From an uncultured Prevotellaceae bacterium (GTDB taxonomy: Bacteria > Bacteroidota > Bacteroidia > Bacteroidales > Bacteroidaceae), in assembly GCA_947303695.1 (NCBI GenBank), contig CAMYYX010000002.1, forward strand, positions 1 to 33,259: DNA of 33,259 bases. The letters are read 5' to 3'. Positions 26,546-33,259 of the stretch are shown piece after piece. A program made the position numbers and the translations under genes. A model generated the notes under the pieces. It searched no databases and was not told the origin of the DNA. It saw only the letters and a list, made by a program, of their open reading frames with translations. How positions within the stretch are numbered: position 1 is the stretch's first letter; the number at the start of each line of letters is the position of its first letter.

Positions 26546-28054
26546 TTATTTAATCGGTCTGCCTTCGCTGTCAAATCTCAGTTTCGGTTTGCGGGCCGTT
26601 TCTTTCGATTTGTCTCTGCGATGGTCTTTTCCGTTATCTTTAAATTTATTTGTCTCTCTCTTCGGTTTGTCACCGTAGTCCTTCGGCTTGCGCTCTGTTG
26701 TTTTCTTGTCGAACGGACGTGATTTGAAGTAATGATTGTCATTGTCAGGACGATAATCTGCGCTACGATCACCCCACTTGAAGTTATGACGATTCAGCCG
26801 AGGTTCTTCCTTCATGTCTCCATCTTCCTGCTCTTGAGTAGATTCGTTATCACGTTTATGCCCTTTGAACTTCAGGTTACGCTGACGGTCCTCCGATGTC
26901 TTGATATCCATTCCTTCTTCACGGCGTTCCTTCAGTTTTCCTTCAAATACTTGATACTTACGGAATTCACACTCCAATGCTCCATTATAGAGGATGATGC
27001 GTGTTGATGGGCGGAACCCGATTCTCGAGAAGCACTCTTCATGATAGCTTAGTATCCAAGCGTCATTCCCTACGAACGAATGCTTGAGTGTTCTACCGAT
27101 ATCACCATACAATCCCAGGATATCTTCGGTAGTGATACGTTCTCCATACGGAGGGTTCGTCACGATAATCGCTGGTTGTTGTGGCTGTTCCATATCACGG
27201 ATATCTTGCTGGCTCACTTCTACAAAGCTGCCGACACCTGCTGATTTCACGTTTTCCTGTGCAATGGCTACAGCACGTCGATTGATATCGTATCCGTAAA
27301 TCTTATGATGGAACTCCTTTTCTTGAGAATCATCGTTATAGATTTCGTCGAAGAGGTCGGGATCGAAGTCTTTCCAGCGTTCAAAGGCAAATTCCTTGCG
27401 GAACACACCTGGGTAGATGTTACGTGCAATCAATGCTGCTTCGATGAGAATTGTTCCTGAGCCACACATTGGATCGATGAAGTCGGAGTTGCCGTCCCAT
27501 CCCGTCAGCATAATCATGCCTGCAGCCAATACTTCGTTGAGGGGAGCTGATACTGTTCCTACCCTGTAGCCTCTGTGATGCAGACTCTCACCTGAGCTGT
27601 CGAGTGAGATGGTGACTTTGTCCTCTGCGATATGCAGGTTGATCCGAATGTCTGGATTTGAGATACCTACATTGGGCCGTTTGCCTGTCTTCTCCCTAAA
27701 GAAATCAGCAATAGCATCTTTTACACGATAGGCGGCGAAGCGTGAGTGGCGGAATTCTTCCGAGAACACAACGGCATCTACCACGAAGGTACTGTCGTTA
27801 TCCATATATTTTGACCAGTCGATTTTCTTCACCTCATTATATACTTCATCAGCATCGCTAGCCTTGAATTCGTGAATAGGCATTAATATCTTGACGGCTG
27901 TTCGCAGGCAGAAGTTTGCGCGATAAAGCATTGCCTTATCACCCTTGAACGATACCATACGAATGCCTTGCTCAATATCTTGAGCTCCTATTTTCTCTAA
28001 TTCTTTTGCCAATAGCTCTTCAAGGCCGGCAAATGTCTTTGCTATAATCTTCAT
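26546..28054 (-). CDS. THUMP-domain class I SAM-dependent RNA methyltransferase (RlmL-like)
   Basis: 502 residues from the ATG at 28054; a TTG 15 bases upstream gives MIVER but is inside a repeat array. A THUMP RNA-binding domain (about 45-155) precedes the methyltransferase domain with motif I DPMCGSGT (194-201) and motif IV NPPY (300-303), which indicates N2-guanine methylation as in RlmL (23S G2445) or Trm14. The substrate is not proven. After residue 375 comes a highly charged Lys/Arg/Asp tail of about 125 residues with repeated KPK, DNxK and RxxK patterns, likely disordered and RNA-binding. Such tails are known in Bacteroidetes members but vary in length. It lies between cysE and ricT on the same strand. 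Confidence 0.9.
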   Translation of the reverse strand: MKIIAKTFAGLEELLAKELEKIGAQDIEQGIRMVSFKGDKAMLYRANFCLRTAVKILMPIHEFKASDADEVYNEVKKIDWSKYMDNDSTFVVDAVVFSEEFRHSRFAAYRVKDAIADFFREKTGKRPNVGISNPDIRINLHIAEDKVTISLDSSGESLHHRGYRVGTVSAPLNEVLAAGMIMLTGWDGNSDFIDPMCGSGTILIEAALIARNIYPGVFRKEFAFERWKDFDPDLFDEIYNDDSQEKEFHHKIYGYDINRRAVAIAQENVKSAGVGSFVEVSQQDIRDMEQPQQPAIIVTNPPYGERITTEDILGLYGDIGRTLKHSFVGNDAWILSYHEECFSRIGFRPSTRIILYNGALECEFRKYQVFEGKLKERREEGMDIKTSEDRQRNLKFKGHKRDNESTQEQEDGDMKEEPRLNRHNFKWGDRSADYRPDNDNHYFKSRPFDKKTTERKPKDYGDKPKRETNKFKDNGKDHRRDKSKETARKPKLRFDSEGRPIK

Positions 28055-28060
28055 TCTTTC

Positions 28061-28095
28061 AACTATCAACTATTAACTATCAACTATCAACTCTT
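28061..28095. repeat. Five-unit 7-bp array between cysE and the methyltransferase gene
   Basis: Units AACTATC, AACTATT, AACTATC, AACTATC and AACTCTT run without gaps from 28061 to 28095. The last unit reaches the first base of the cysE stop codon, and the first ends 7 bases from the methyltransferase ATG. No -7 element lies inside it. Confidence 0.85.
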
Positions 28096-28850
28096 TACAG
28101 TCCTCCCCAATCTTCTGGTCTCACGATGTGGCTTTTTCGCTTTTTAGCCTGTACCAGTTGTTCTCCTGGCTGAGTACTTTCTGTTACCCACAGGTTACCA
28201 CCGATGACCGTTCCACGAGCAATGGTGATACGTCCAAGAATGGTTGCGTTACTATATACAATCACGTTGTCCTCCAGAATCGGATGGCGAGGTATACCCT
28301 TGATGGGGTTACCGTTCTCGTCGCGAGGAAAACTCTTGGCTCCAAGTGTCACACCCTGATACAACTTCACATTATTGCCAATGATACAAGTCTCACCAAT
28401 CACGACACCCGTTCCGTGGTCGATTGTGAAGTAGTCGCCAATCTGTGCTCCTGGGTGGATATCGATACCTGTTTCTGAATGTGCCATTTCTGTCAGGATA
28501 CGTGGAATCAATTCAACTCCCATTGTCAACAGCTCGTGTGCCACACGATAGTTGATAAGTGCCTTGATGACAGGATAGCAGCAGATAATCTCATCGTAGC
28601 CTTTGGCTGCAGGGTCACCGTTATAGGCGGCCTCAACGTCAGTTTGTAAGCTGTGATTGATGTTGTCCAGCCGTTTGATGAACAGTTCTGCCTGTTCTTC
28701 TGTCAGGACGCGAGTTGCCAACAAGTCTTTCAGCAACATCTTTTTGGTCTCCACACTACGAGTATCGTCTCCGTAGAAATCCGGAAAGAGAATGGATCGT
28801 GCAAGCGTCGCAATCTCTTTGGCTGTGTTGATGGGATATGCGTAATTCAT
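28095..28850 (-). CDS. cysE: Serine O-acetyltransferase
   Basis: 251 residues. A helical N-terminal domain is followed by a left-handed beta-helix of hexapeptide repeats. Key segments are MAHSETGIDIHPGAQIGDYFTIDHGTGVVIGETCIIGNNVKLYQGVTLG (catalytic Asp/His region) and IPRHPILEDNVIVYSNATILG. It makes O-acetylserine from serine and acetyl-CoA for cysteine synthesis. The form is the longer EpsC/SATase type usual in Bacteroidales. It follows the trypsin-like/TPR gene by 21 bases on the same strand, so it is probably cotranscribed with it. Confidence 0.95.
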   Translation of the reverse strand: MNYAYPINTAKEIATLARSILFPDFYGDDTRSVETKKMLLKDLLATRVLTEEQAELFIKRLDNINHSLQTDVEAAYNGDPAAKGYDEIICCYPVIKALINYRVAHELLTMGVELIPRILTEMAHSETGIDIHPGAQIGDYFTIDHGTGVVIGETCIIGNNVKLYQGVTLGAKSFPRDENGNPIKGIPRHPILEDNVIVYSNATILGRITIARGTVIGGNLWVTESTQPGEQLVQAKKRKSHIVRPEDWGGL

Positions 28851-28871
28851 CTTTTTATCTTGTTCGTCTTT

Positions 28872-30563
28872 TTATTCTTCAATTGTCTTCAGCAGTTCTT
28901 TGGCTGATTCATCGCCCATGTCTGCAGCTTTTTTCAAATTGGCTATTCCTTTTGCCTTTTCTCCGTTCTGGGTTTGTGCATAACCCAATATACGGAGCGC
29001 ATTTACGTTTTGCGGCTCCAGTGATAGAAGTTGGTTGGCGGTAGTGATACAATCGTCCAGCTCGTTCACTTTCAGCAATAGCGCACATTTCTCGATATAG
29101 AGCATCGAGGCTTGAGGCGCCATACCGATGGCGGTAGTCAAATCGTCGAGTGCCTGCTGATACATCTTTGCTTTTTGTTCGAGTTTCGCTCTGTCATAGT
29201 AGAACGATGTGTTCACCTGATTGTTGCTGAGGAAACAGTATTGGTTGTAGTCGTTGACGGCTTCACGGTATTGTTCTGCTGCTGCATGGAGCTGTCCTCT
29301 GCGTAATACGTACTTGGCTGCCTCAGCAGGCATCGGGGTTGGGAACATAGCCAATGCGCTGTCAATCATAGCTATCTGCACGCTCAAGCTGTCACCTGCT
29401 CCTTCGTGAGCGATGCTGGCTGCATAATACACCTCAGGTGAACGGTCTTTGCTGCTGTTGATAGCTTCATAGTGGTCTACTGCTGCTCTGAAATCCTTCT
29501 TCGACATCAGAATCTGACCTTTCAGCATCTTGTATTCCATTACGTCAGGTTGCTCTTCCAATGCTTTGTTGATATAATCCAAGGCGAGGTCGAACGTCCA
29601 TTTCTCGTATGGCGGCTCTGGTTGATATACCAGTTTCGTGTTGATGATATCTGCAATCTTGGTGTTGGCCAGTGCTTTGTCCGTGCTGAGTTTGTAATAG
29701 GTCTGAAGATCGCGGTCAGCCTCATCAAAGCGATGTAGGTCGATGAGTGGGGTTGCTCTGCGGAAATAACCTTCTGCATTGTCAGGATAGGTTTCGACAA
29801 ACAGGTTGAGCAAGTCGAGATACTCCTCGTTGCCCATGCTGGTGGACTTCATATAGAGATAAACCAGACTTTCTGACGCATTATCTGGCAATCCTTTTGC
29901 AATGTGTATGCTTTCAAGTGCCAATGAGTTGACCCTTGTTGTGATGGCTTTGATGGATAAGGTGTCAGCAAATCCAATACCAAGCACATATCCGTTGTTA
30001 CCCATTGACGGTTGGGTCGTACCTATCAGTTCACCTTTGGCATTCAACACAGGTGTTCCTTGATAGGACTCATCTGTGGCATACGAAACTGTATAGTAGG
30101 GACAATTGTCCGCGATGGTCTTGATGGAGCTAACTTGTGCGCTTGGACATGATGCCAGTTTGCCTTTCGAGTATTTCAGGGTGAACACTAACGCACCTTC
30201 CGACGAGACGGTTTCTGCTTGGGTGAGCGCAACATTCTTTTTCGTGTTCACTTTGAACTTCACAAGTGAATAGGTGTCATCCGCTCCTAAAATCCATTTT
30301 ACGGGACTCTTCTCACCATTCACATCCACCACTACAGCACTATATGCATCCTTGAACAGTTGGTAGTCAGCAAGGGCTACACCTTCTGTGTTGATATAGA
30401 ATCCGGTACCTTTCTTCATCAGGTTGCCATCTTTGTCGTATGTCAACACTTCTACAATGGCCTTCATGGCCTTACTGCTCCATTTGGGTGCAGCTGCCTC
30501 TTGAGCCTTCAGGGTTAGGGTGACGATGGTTAAGGTTGTTATGATGATTGTCTTCAGTTTCAT
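28872..30563 (-). CDS. Secreted degenerate trypsin-like domain with TPR repeats
   Basis: 563 residues with a signal peptide (cleavage near LKAQ, residue 21). Residues 30-185 align by eye with the HtrA/trypsin fold: GTGFYINTEGVALADYQLFKDA, GADDTYSLVKFKV and YQGTPVLNAKGELIG. The three catalytic positions appear to be Q68 (for His), T97 (for Asp) and Q168 (for Ser), so the domain is probably not a protease. Residues 225-560 hold several tetratricopeptide repeats (AEGYFRRATPLIDLHRFDEA, ALEDYNQY-like units, LRILGYAQTQNGEKAKGIANLKKA). It likely acts as a periplasmic or surface scaffold. It starts five bases after the recN stop. Confidence 0.85.
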   Translation of the reverse strand: MKLKTIIITTLTIVTLTLKAQEAAAPKWSSKAMKAIVEVLTYDKDGNLMKKGTGFYINTEGVALADYQLFKDAYSAVVVDVNGEKSPVKWILGADDTYSLVKFKVNTKKNVALTQAETVSSEGALVFTLKYSKGKLASCPSAQVSSIKTIADNCPYYTVSYATDESYQGTPVLNAKGELIGTTQPSMGNNGYVLGIGFADTLSIKAITTRVNSLALESIHIAKGLPDNASESLVYLYMKSTSMGNEEYLDLLNLFVETYPDNAEGYFRRATPLIDLHRFDEADRDLQTYYKLSTDKALANTKIADIINTKLVYQPEPPYEKWTFDLALDYINKALEEQPDVMEYKMLKGQILMSKKDFRAAVDHYEAINSSKDRSPEVYYAASIAHEGAGDSLSVQIAMIDSALAMFPTPMPAEAAKYVLRRGQLHAAAEQYREAVNDYNQYCFLSNNQVNTSFYYDRAKLEQKAKMYQQALDDLTTAIGMAPQASMLYIEKCALLLKVNELDDCITTANQLLSLEPQNVNALRILGYAQTQNGEKAKGIANLKKAADMGDESAKELLKTIEE

Positions 30564-30568
30564 ATCTA

Positions 30569-32302
30569 TTAATTGTTTAACAGTTCTCTTGCGTTGTTCA
30601 TTGCTGCCTCTGTAAGGGTTGAGCCGCTCAGCATGTGAGCTATCTCTTCAATCCGTTGCGTTGCAGAGAGCTCGGTGATGTGGGTCAGGGTCGTATCGGC
30701 TTCTTCCTCCTTGTACACTTTGTAGTGGTGCTCACCTTTGGCAGCAATCTGCGGCAGGTGGGTGATGCTGATGACCTGACAACCTTGTTGACTCATGCCT
30801 TGCATCATCAATGCCATCTGTTCGGCTATCTTACCTGACACACCTGTATCGATTTCATCAAAGATGATGGTAGGAAGTTTCGATGCGCTGGCTATCAAGG
30901 CTTTCAGCGAAAGCATCACTCGTGCAATCTCTCCACCTGATGCAATCTGCGAAAGCGGTTGTGTGGGTACGTTCTTGTTGGCAGAGAACCAGAACTCCAC
31001 CTTGTCCATACCGCTCCATCCTGGTTCGGCTGTCTGAGCCAGGTTTACTTCGAATCTCACGTTTGGCATACCCAGTGTGATGAGTCGGCTGATGATGTCT
31101 TCTTCCAACGCTTTCTTGGCTGTCAGTCGCATCTCTGTCAGTCGCTTGGCTTGAGTCATTACCGCTTCCTTAGAGGCGTTCAGTTCGTGTTCCAGCTCAG
31201 CTATATGTTCTTCGCTGTGATCAATGAGGGTCAATTGCTGCTCCAATTCCTTTTGCAGTTTTATCAACTCGCTCACATTGTCCACATGATGTTTCTTTTG
31301 TAGTGAGTAGAGGGTGTCCAGACGTTCTTCCACCTGTTCCAGCCGCTGAGGGTCGTATTCCACTTCATCGGTTTTTTGCCCGATTTCATCGGCAATATCT
31401 TTCAGTTCGATGTAGCAACTTTCCAATCGTTGTGTCAGTTCCTCAGTTTTGCTATATACCTTGCTGGCGCTTTGAAGTGCTGCGAGGCCTTGCTTCACAC
31501 GTTCCAGCGTATTGGCATCCTCGTCAGCTTCCAGACATTGTTGAGCCATATACAGGCTTTTCTTGATTTCCTCGGCATGACTCAGCATCTCCTGTTCTGC
31601 CTCCAACTCTTCTTGTTCTCCTTCCACGAGTGCTGCTTCAGCCAGTTGTTGAGCCTGAAACCGTAGGTAGTCCTCTTGGTCGTGACTCTGCTGTGCCTGT
31701 TCCTTCAGCTCCTTCAATTGCTGTCGAATGCTTAGGAAGTGTGAATAGCGCTCAACGTAATCCTTCACCTCATTGGCATCGTGAGCCAACGTGTCCAGCA
31801 GGTTCAACTGGAAGTCCTCTTTACCCAACAGCAGATTCTGGTGTTGCGAATGAATGTCGATGAGCTGATTGCCTATCTCTTTCAAGAGCGATAGGTTGAC
31901 AGGTGTGTCGTTGATAAATGCACGGCTTTTGCCTTCTGCAGTCAATTCGCGTCGGATGATACAATGCGACCCGTCGAAATCAAGGTCGTTTTGAGCAAAG
32001 AAGTCTAAGACCCTCTCCCCGCTCTCCCTTAAAGGGCGAGAGCTTAAGTTTTGAGAGGTCAAGTCCTCCTTTAAGGAGGATTTAGAAGGTCCAAGATCGA
32101 ACTCTGCTTCGATCATGCATCTCCTCTCGCCGGCCTTGATTGCTTTCATGTCTGCACGTTCGCCAAGTAGCAGCCCTATAGCTCCTAGAATGATGGATTT
32201 ACCAGCACCGGTCTCGCCAGTGATGACAGAAAATCCTGAATGCCAATTGATGTCCAGCTGATCAATCAGCGCATAGTGCTCAATATGTAACGATTGTATC
32301 AA
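30569..32302 (-). CDS. recN: DNA repair ATPase RecN with in-frame insertion
   Basis: 577 residues, about 25 more than usual. The SMC-like head has Walker A GETGAGKS (29-36) near the N-terminus and the signature ASGGEIARVMLSLKAL and Walker B TIIFDEIDTGVSG near the C-terminus, with a long coiled coil between (about 180-390). RecN acts early in recombinational repair of double-strand breaks. Between EAEFDLG and LDFFAQNDLDFDG lies an extra segment (residues 72-98) that the family lacks at this place; its DNA is a palindromic element. The reading frame is intact on both sides, so the protein may still be functional. A promoter lies 63 bases upstream. It seems to be the first gene of a six-gene minus-strand unit. 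Confidence 0.95.
   Translation of the reverse strand: MIQSLHIEHYALIDQLDINWHSGFSVITGETGAGKSIILGAIGLLLGERADMKAIKAGERRCMIEAEFDLGPSKSSLKEDLTSQNLSSRPLRESGERVLDFFAQNDLDFDGSHCIIRRELTAEGKSRAFINDTPVNLSLLKEIGNQLIDIHSQHQNLLLGKEDFQLNLLDTLAHDANEVKDYVERYSHFLSIRQQLKELKEQAQQSHDQEDYLRFQAQQLAEAALVEGEQEELEAEQEMLSHAEEIKKSLYMAQQCLEADEDANTLERVKQGLAALQSASKVYSKTEELTQRLESCYIELKDIADEIGQKTDEVEYDPQRLEQVEERLDTLYSLQKKHHVDNVSELIKLQKELEQQLTLIDHSEEHIAELEHELNASKEAVMTQAKRLTEMRLTAKKALEEDIISRLITLGMPNVRFEVNLAQTAEPGWSGMDKVEFWFSANKNVPTQPLSQIASGGEIARVMLSLKALIASASKLPTIIFDEIDTGVSGKIAEQMALMMQGMSQQGCQVISITHLPQIAAKGEHHYKVYKEEEADTTLTHITELSATQRIEEIAHMLSGSTLTEAAMNNARELLNN
32009..32092. repeat. Palindromic repeat element inserted in frame in recN
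   Basis: An outer stem (32009-32017 with 32053-32060, one bulge) encloses a hairpin with GCTCTC (32021-32026) and GAGAGC (32038-32043). A second hairpin, TCCTCCTT (32064-32071) and AAGGAGGA (32073-32080), follows. The segment corresponds to the extra residues of RecN. The style, two G/C-rich hairpins with TTAAA or TTTAA at their tips, resembles dispersed intergenic repeats of Bacteroidetes that I know in general terms. Confidence 0.75.
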
Positions 32303-32364
32303 TGTTTCAATTATTTGCTGCTTGGCTTTGCCAAAATAGACACACTCCGTGTGCTTTCAACCTG

Positions 32365-32372
32365 CAAAGTTA
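32365..32372 (-). promoter_or_regulatory. -7 element of the recN promoter
   Basis: On the minus strand 32372-32365 reads TAACTTTG, followed by CAGG. It is an exact TAnnTTTG match 63 bases before the recN ATG. TTTG lies directly upstream, and a heptamer array occupies the -33 zone. Confidence 0.6.
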
Positions 32373-32382
32373 CAAATAATTT

Positions 32383-32411
32383 ACCATTTAACCATTTACT
32401 ATTTACTATTT
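32383..32411. repeat. 7-bp periodic array upstream of the recN promoter
   Basis: ACCATTT at 32383, an 8-base variant, then ACTATTT at 32398 and 32405. On the minus strand these units end about 10 bases before the -7 element. The rest of the 299-base gap (32303-32601) holds A/T-rich sequence, the recN leader, and two hairpins at 32482-32501 and 32524-32549; I see no gene in it. Confidence 0.6.
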
Positions 32412-32523
32412 TTGTAGTTTTCCTATATTTTTACATTATATCATTTTTTATTTTTTACATTTTCCTTCATAAAGCTTGCTTTTTTCTCTCAAAAGAGAAA
32501 ACCCCATACCAAACTATACGAAA

Positions 32524-32549
32524 GATGCATGTCCTCTCGAACATGCATC
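32524..32549 (-). terminator. Probable terminator of the small secreted protein gene
   Basis: GATGCATGT (32524-32532) and ACATGCATC (32541-32549) form a perfect 9-bp stem with an 8-base loop. On the minus strand the stem is followed by TTTC. A second A/T-rich hairpin at 32482-32501 (8-bp stem, 4-base loop) follows in the same direction and may help. Confidence 0.6.
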
Positions 32550-32601
32550 CTCTACAATCAAAAATTCTACCTATTTTATGTTGTCATGAGTAATTTCATG
32601 A

Positions 32602-33117
32602 TTATCTGCGAGCGAACTGTCCGAAGCGAGGAGCTCCCCAAGGGTTAGCGTGCATGCGGTGACGCTGTGGGAATGCAGGAGCCTGAGCTGCTGGGCGGAG
32701 TTCTTTCTGTACACTTGCGATAGCGCTTGCAAGAGCCTTGCTGCTTACCTGAGTACCGTTGATCACTACTGTGTTGTCCTTTGCGTTCACGATGATGTCC
32801 ATCAGCTCTGGTACTGAGAGTGCGTAGTTGCACTGGTAGTAGTTGCCATTCTCGTCCTTTGGCATAACGTTCACGTTGCCGTCTGTGAGTTCGCTGTTGA
32901 GAACACTTTCACCGTTCATATTGATGATGTCGAAATTGAAATCTACTGCGTTGCTTGCCTCTTCGATGATGCTGAGGATGCACTGGTTGTTTGCGCGGTC
33001 GAATCCGAGACCTACTTCCATGTTGGTTGTAACTGGTGCGTAGTACACTGTTGAGTTCTGAGCGTTTGCACTAACTGTTGCGATGAGACTTGCGATTGCG
33101 ATTACTAATGACTTCAT
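32602..33117 (-). CDS. Small secreted protein of unknown function
   Basis: 171 residues with a signal peptide (MKSLVIAIASLIATVSANAQ, cleavage near 20). The body is beta-rich and begins NSTVYYAPVTTNMEVGLGFDRA, with a FDIINMNGESVLNSEL segment in the middle. The last 30 residues are rich in Pro, Ala, His and Arg (PAFPQRHRMHANPWGAPRFG) and are probably disordered. It lacks a recognisable T9SS sorting tail or lipobox. I do not recognise the family. A GGAAA ribosome-binding-like site lies about eight bases before the ATG within a long A-rich leader, which suggests good expression. Confidence 0.85.
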   Translation of the reverse strand: MKSLVIAIASLIATVSANAQNSTVYYAPVTTNMEVGLGFDRANNQCILSIIEEASNAVDFNFDIINMNGESVLNSELTDGNVNVMPKDENGNYYQCNYALSVPELMDIIVNAKDNTVVINGTQVSSKALASAIASVQKELRPAAQAPAFPQRHRMHANPWGAPRFGQFARR

Positions 33118-33187
33118 AATTTGTTTCCTTTCTTAATTTTTAGTTTGTTATTTAATTTTTTGTTTTTGTTTCGTTTTTGTTGAGGTC
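33118..33187 (-). promoter_or_regulatory. A-rich untranslated leader of the small secreted protein gene
   Basis: On the minus strand this 70-base stretch is almost only A with scattered C and T, ending in AAAGGAAAC before the ATG. A-rich leaders increase translation in Bacteroidetes. The remaining 72 bases to the window edge contain no clear TAnnTTTG element, so I cannot place the promoter. Confidence 0.4.
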
Positions 33188-33259
33188 TGTTTTTCAACCT
33201 CGTTCGTCTCTTTGATTCTGAAAAGGGTAAAAACGATTAAATTCCGAATTCCTAAACGT

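Noticed and set aside
28055-28069. TTG start five codons upstream for the THUMP methyltransferase
   Set aside because: The codons come partly from the heptamer array, and the family begins at MKIIAKTFAGLEELL (ATG at 28054).
32009-32092. A frameshift or assembly error in recN as explanation for the extra segment
   Set aside because: The frame and conserved residues are intact on both sides and the extra length is a multiple of three, so an insertion explains it better. Sequence error cannot be fully excluded without other reads.
32294-32593. 99-codon plus-strand open frame between recN and the small secreted protein gene
   Set aside because: It begins inside recN, runs through the recN promoter region, heptamer array and terminator hairpins, and encodes a Phe/Ile-rich product typical of A/T-rich DNA.
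1-33259. tRNA, rRNA, CRISPR array, insertion sequence or prophage genes
   Set aside because: I looked for cloverleaf ends, spacer-repeat patterns, transposase or integrase motifs and terminal repeats and saw none that I could support.

Overview
The window looks like chromosomal DNA from a Bacteroidales bacterium, most likely Prevotella or a close relative. The signs are a porP-gldKLMN type IX secretion (T9SS) cluster, a separate gldH lipoprotein gene, a large secreted protein with a T9SS-like C-terminal tail, and several -7 elements of the Bacteroidetes form TAnnTTTG, often followed by CA. Coding density is high. I see no rRNA, tRNA, CRISPR array, prophage or insertion sequence, and no gene-free gap reaches 300 bases.

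Left part (1-6841): the 3' portion of a gene cut by the window edge, a 1320-residue secreted repeat protein, then a convergent perfect 12-bp hairpin terminator and a nucleoside-type MFS transporter on the minus strand. Middle (6987-15175): a PgpH-like c-di-AMP phosphodiesterase, then porP, gldK, gldL, gldM and gldN, ended by a strong hairpin at 15223-15264. Next (15402-18602) come class I fumarase, frr and rsgA behind a near-consensus promoter. From 18599 to 24896 lies an envelope cluster: on the minus strand a GT4-type glycosyltransferase and a WaaP-like sugar kinase; on the plus strand a GT9 heptosyltransferase-like gene, a membrane-anchored purple-acid-phosphatase-like enzyme and an LtaS/MdoB-type transferase. 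Right part (24893-32302, all minus): recN, a degenerate trypsin-like/TPR protein, cysE, a THUMP RNA methyltransferase, ricT and gldH, closely packed and probably one operon. The window ends with a small secreted protein of unknown function.

The genes are mostly conserved housekeeping and envelope functions. GldKLMN/PorP and GldH are T9SS parts, and the 1320-residue protein could be a substrate. The most unusual signals are (i) an in-frame insertion of about 84 bp, rich in inverted repeats, inside recN; (ii) 7-bp periodic arrays in several promoter and inter-gene regions, one of which has become coding sequence of gldH; and (iii) a trypsin-like domain that appears to have lost all three catalytic residues. 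I found no convincing evidence of a wholly new multi-gene system.
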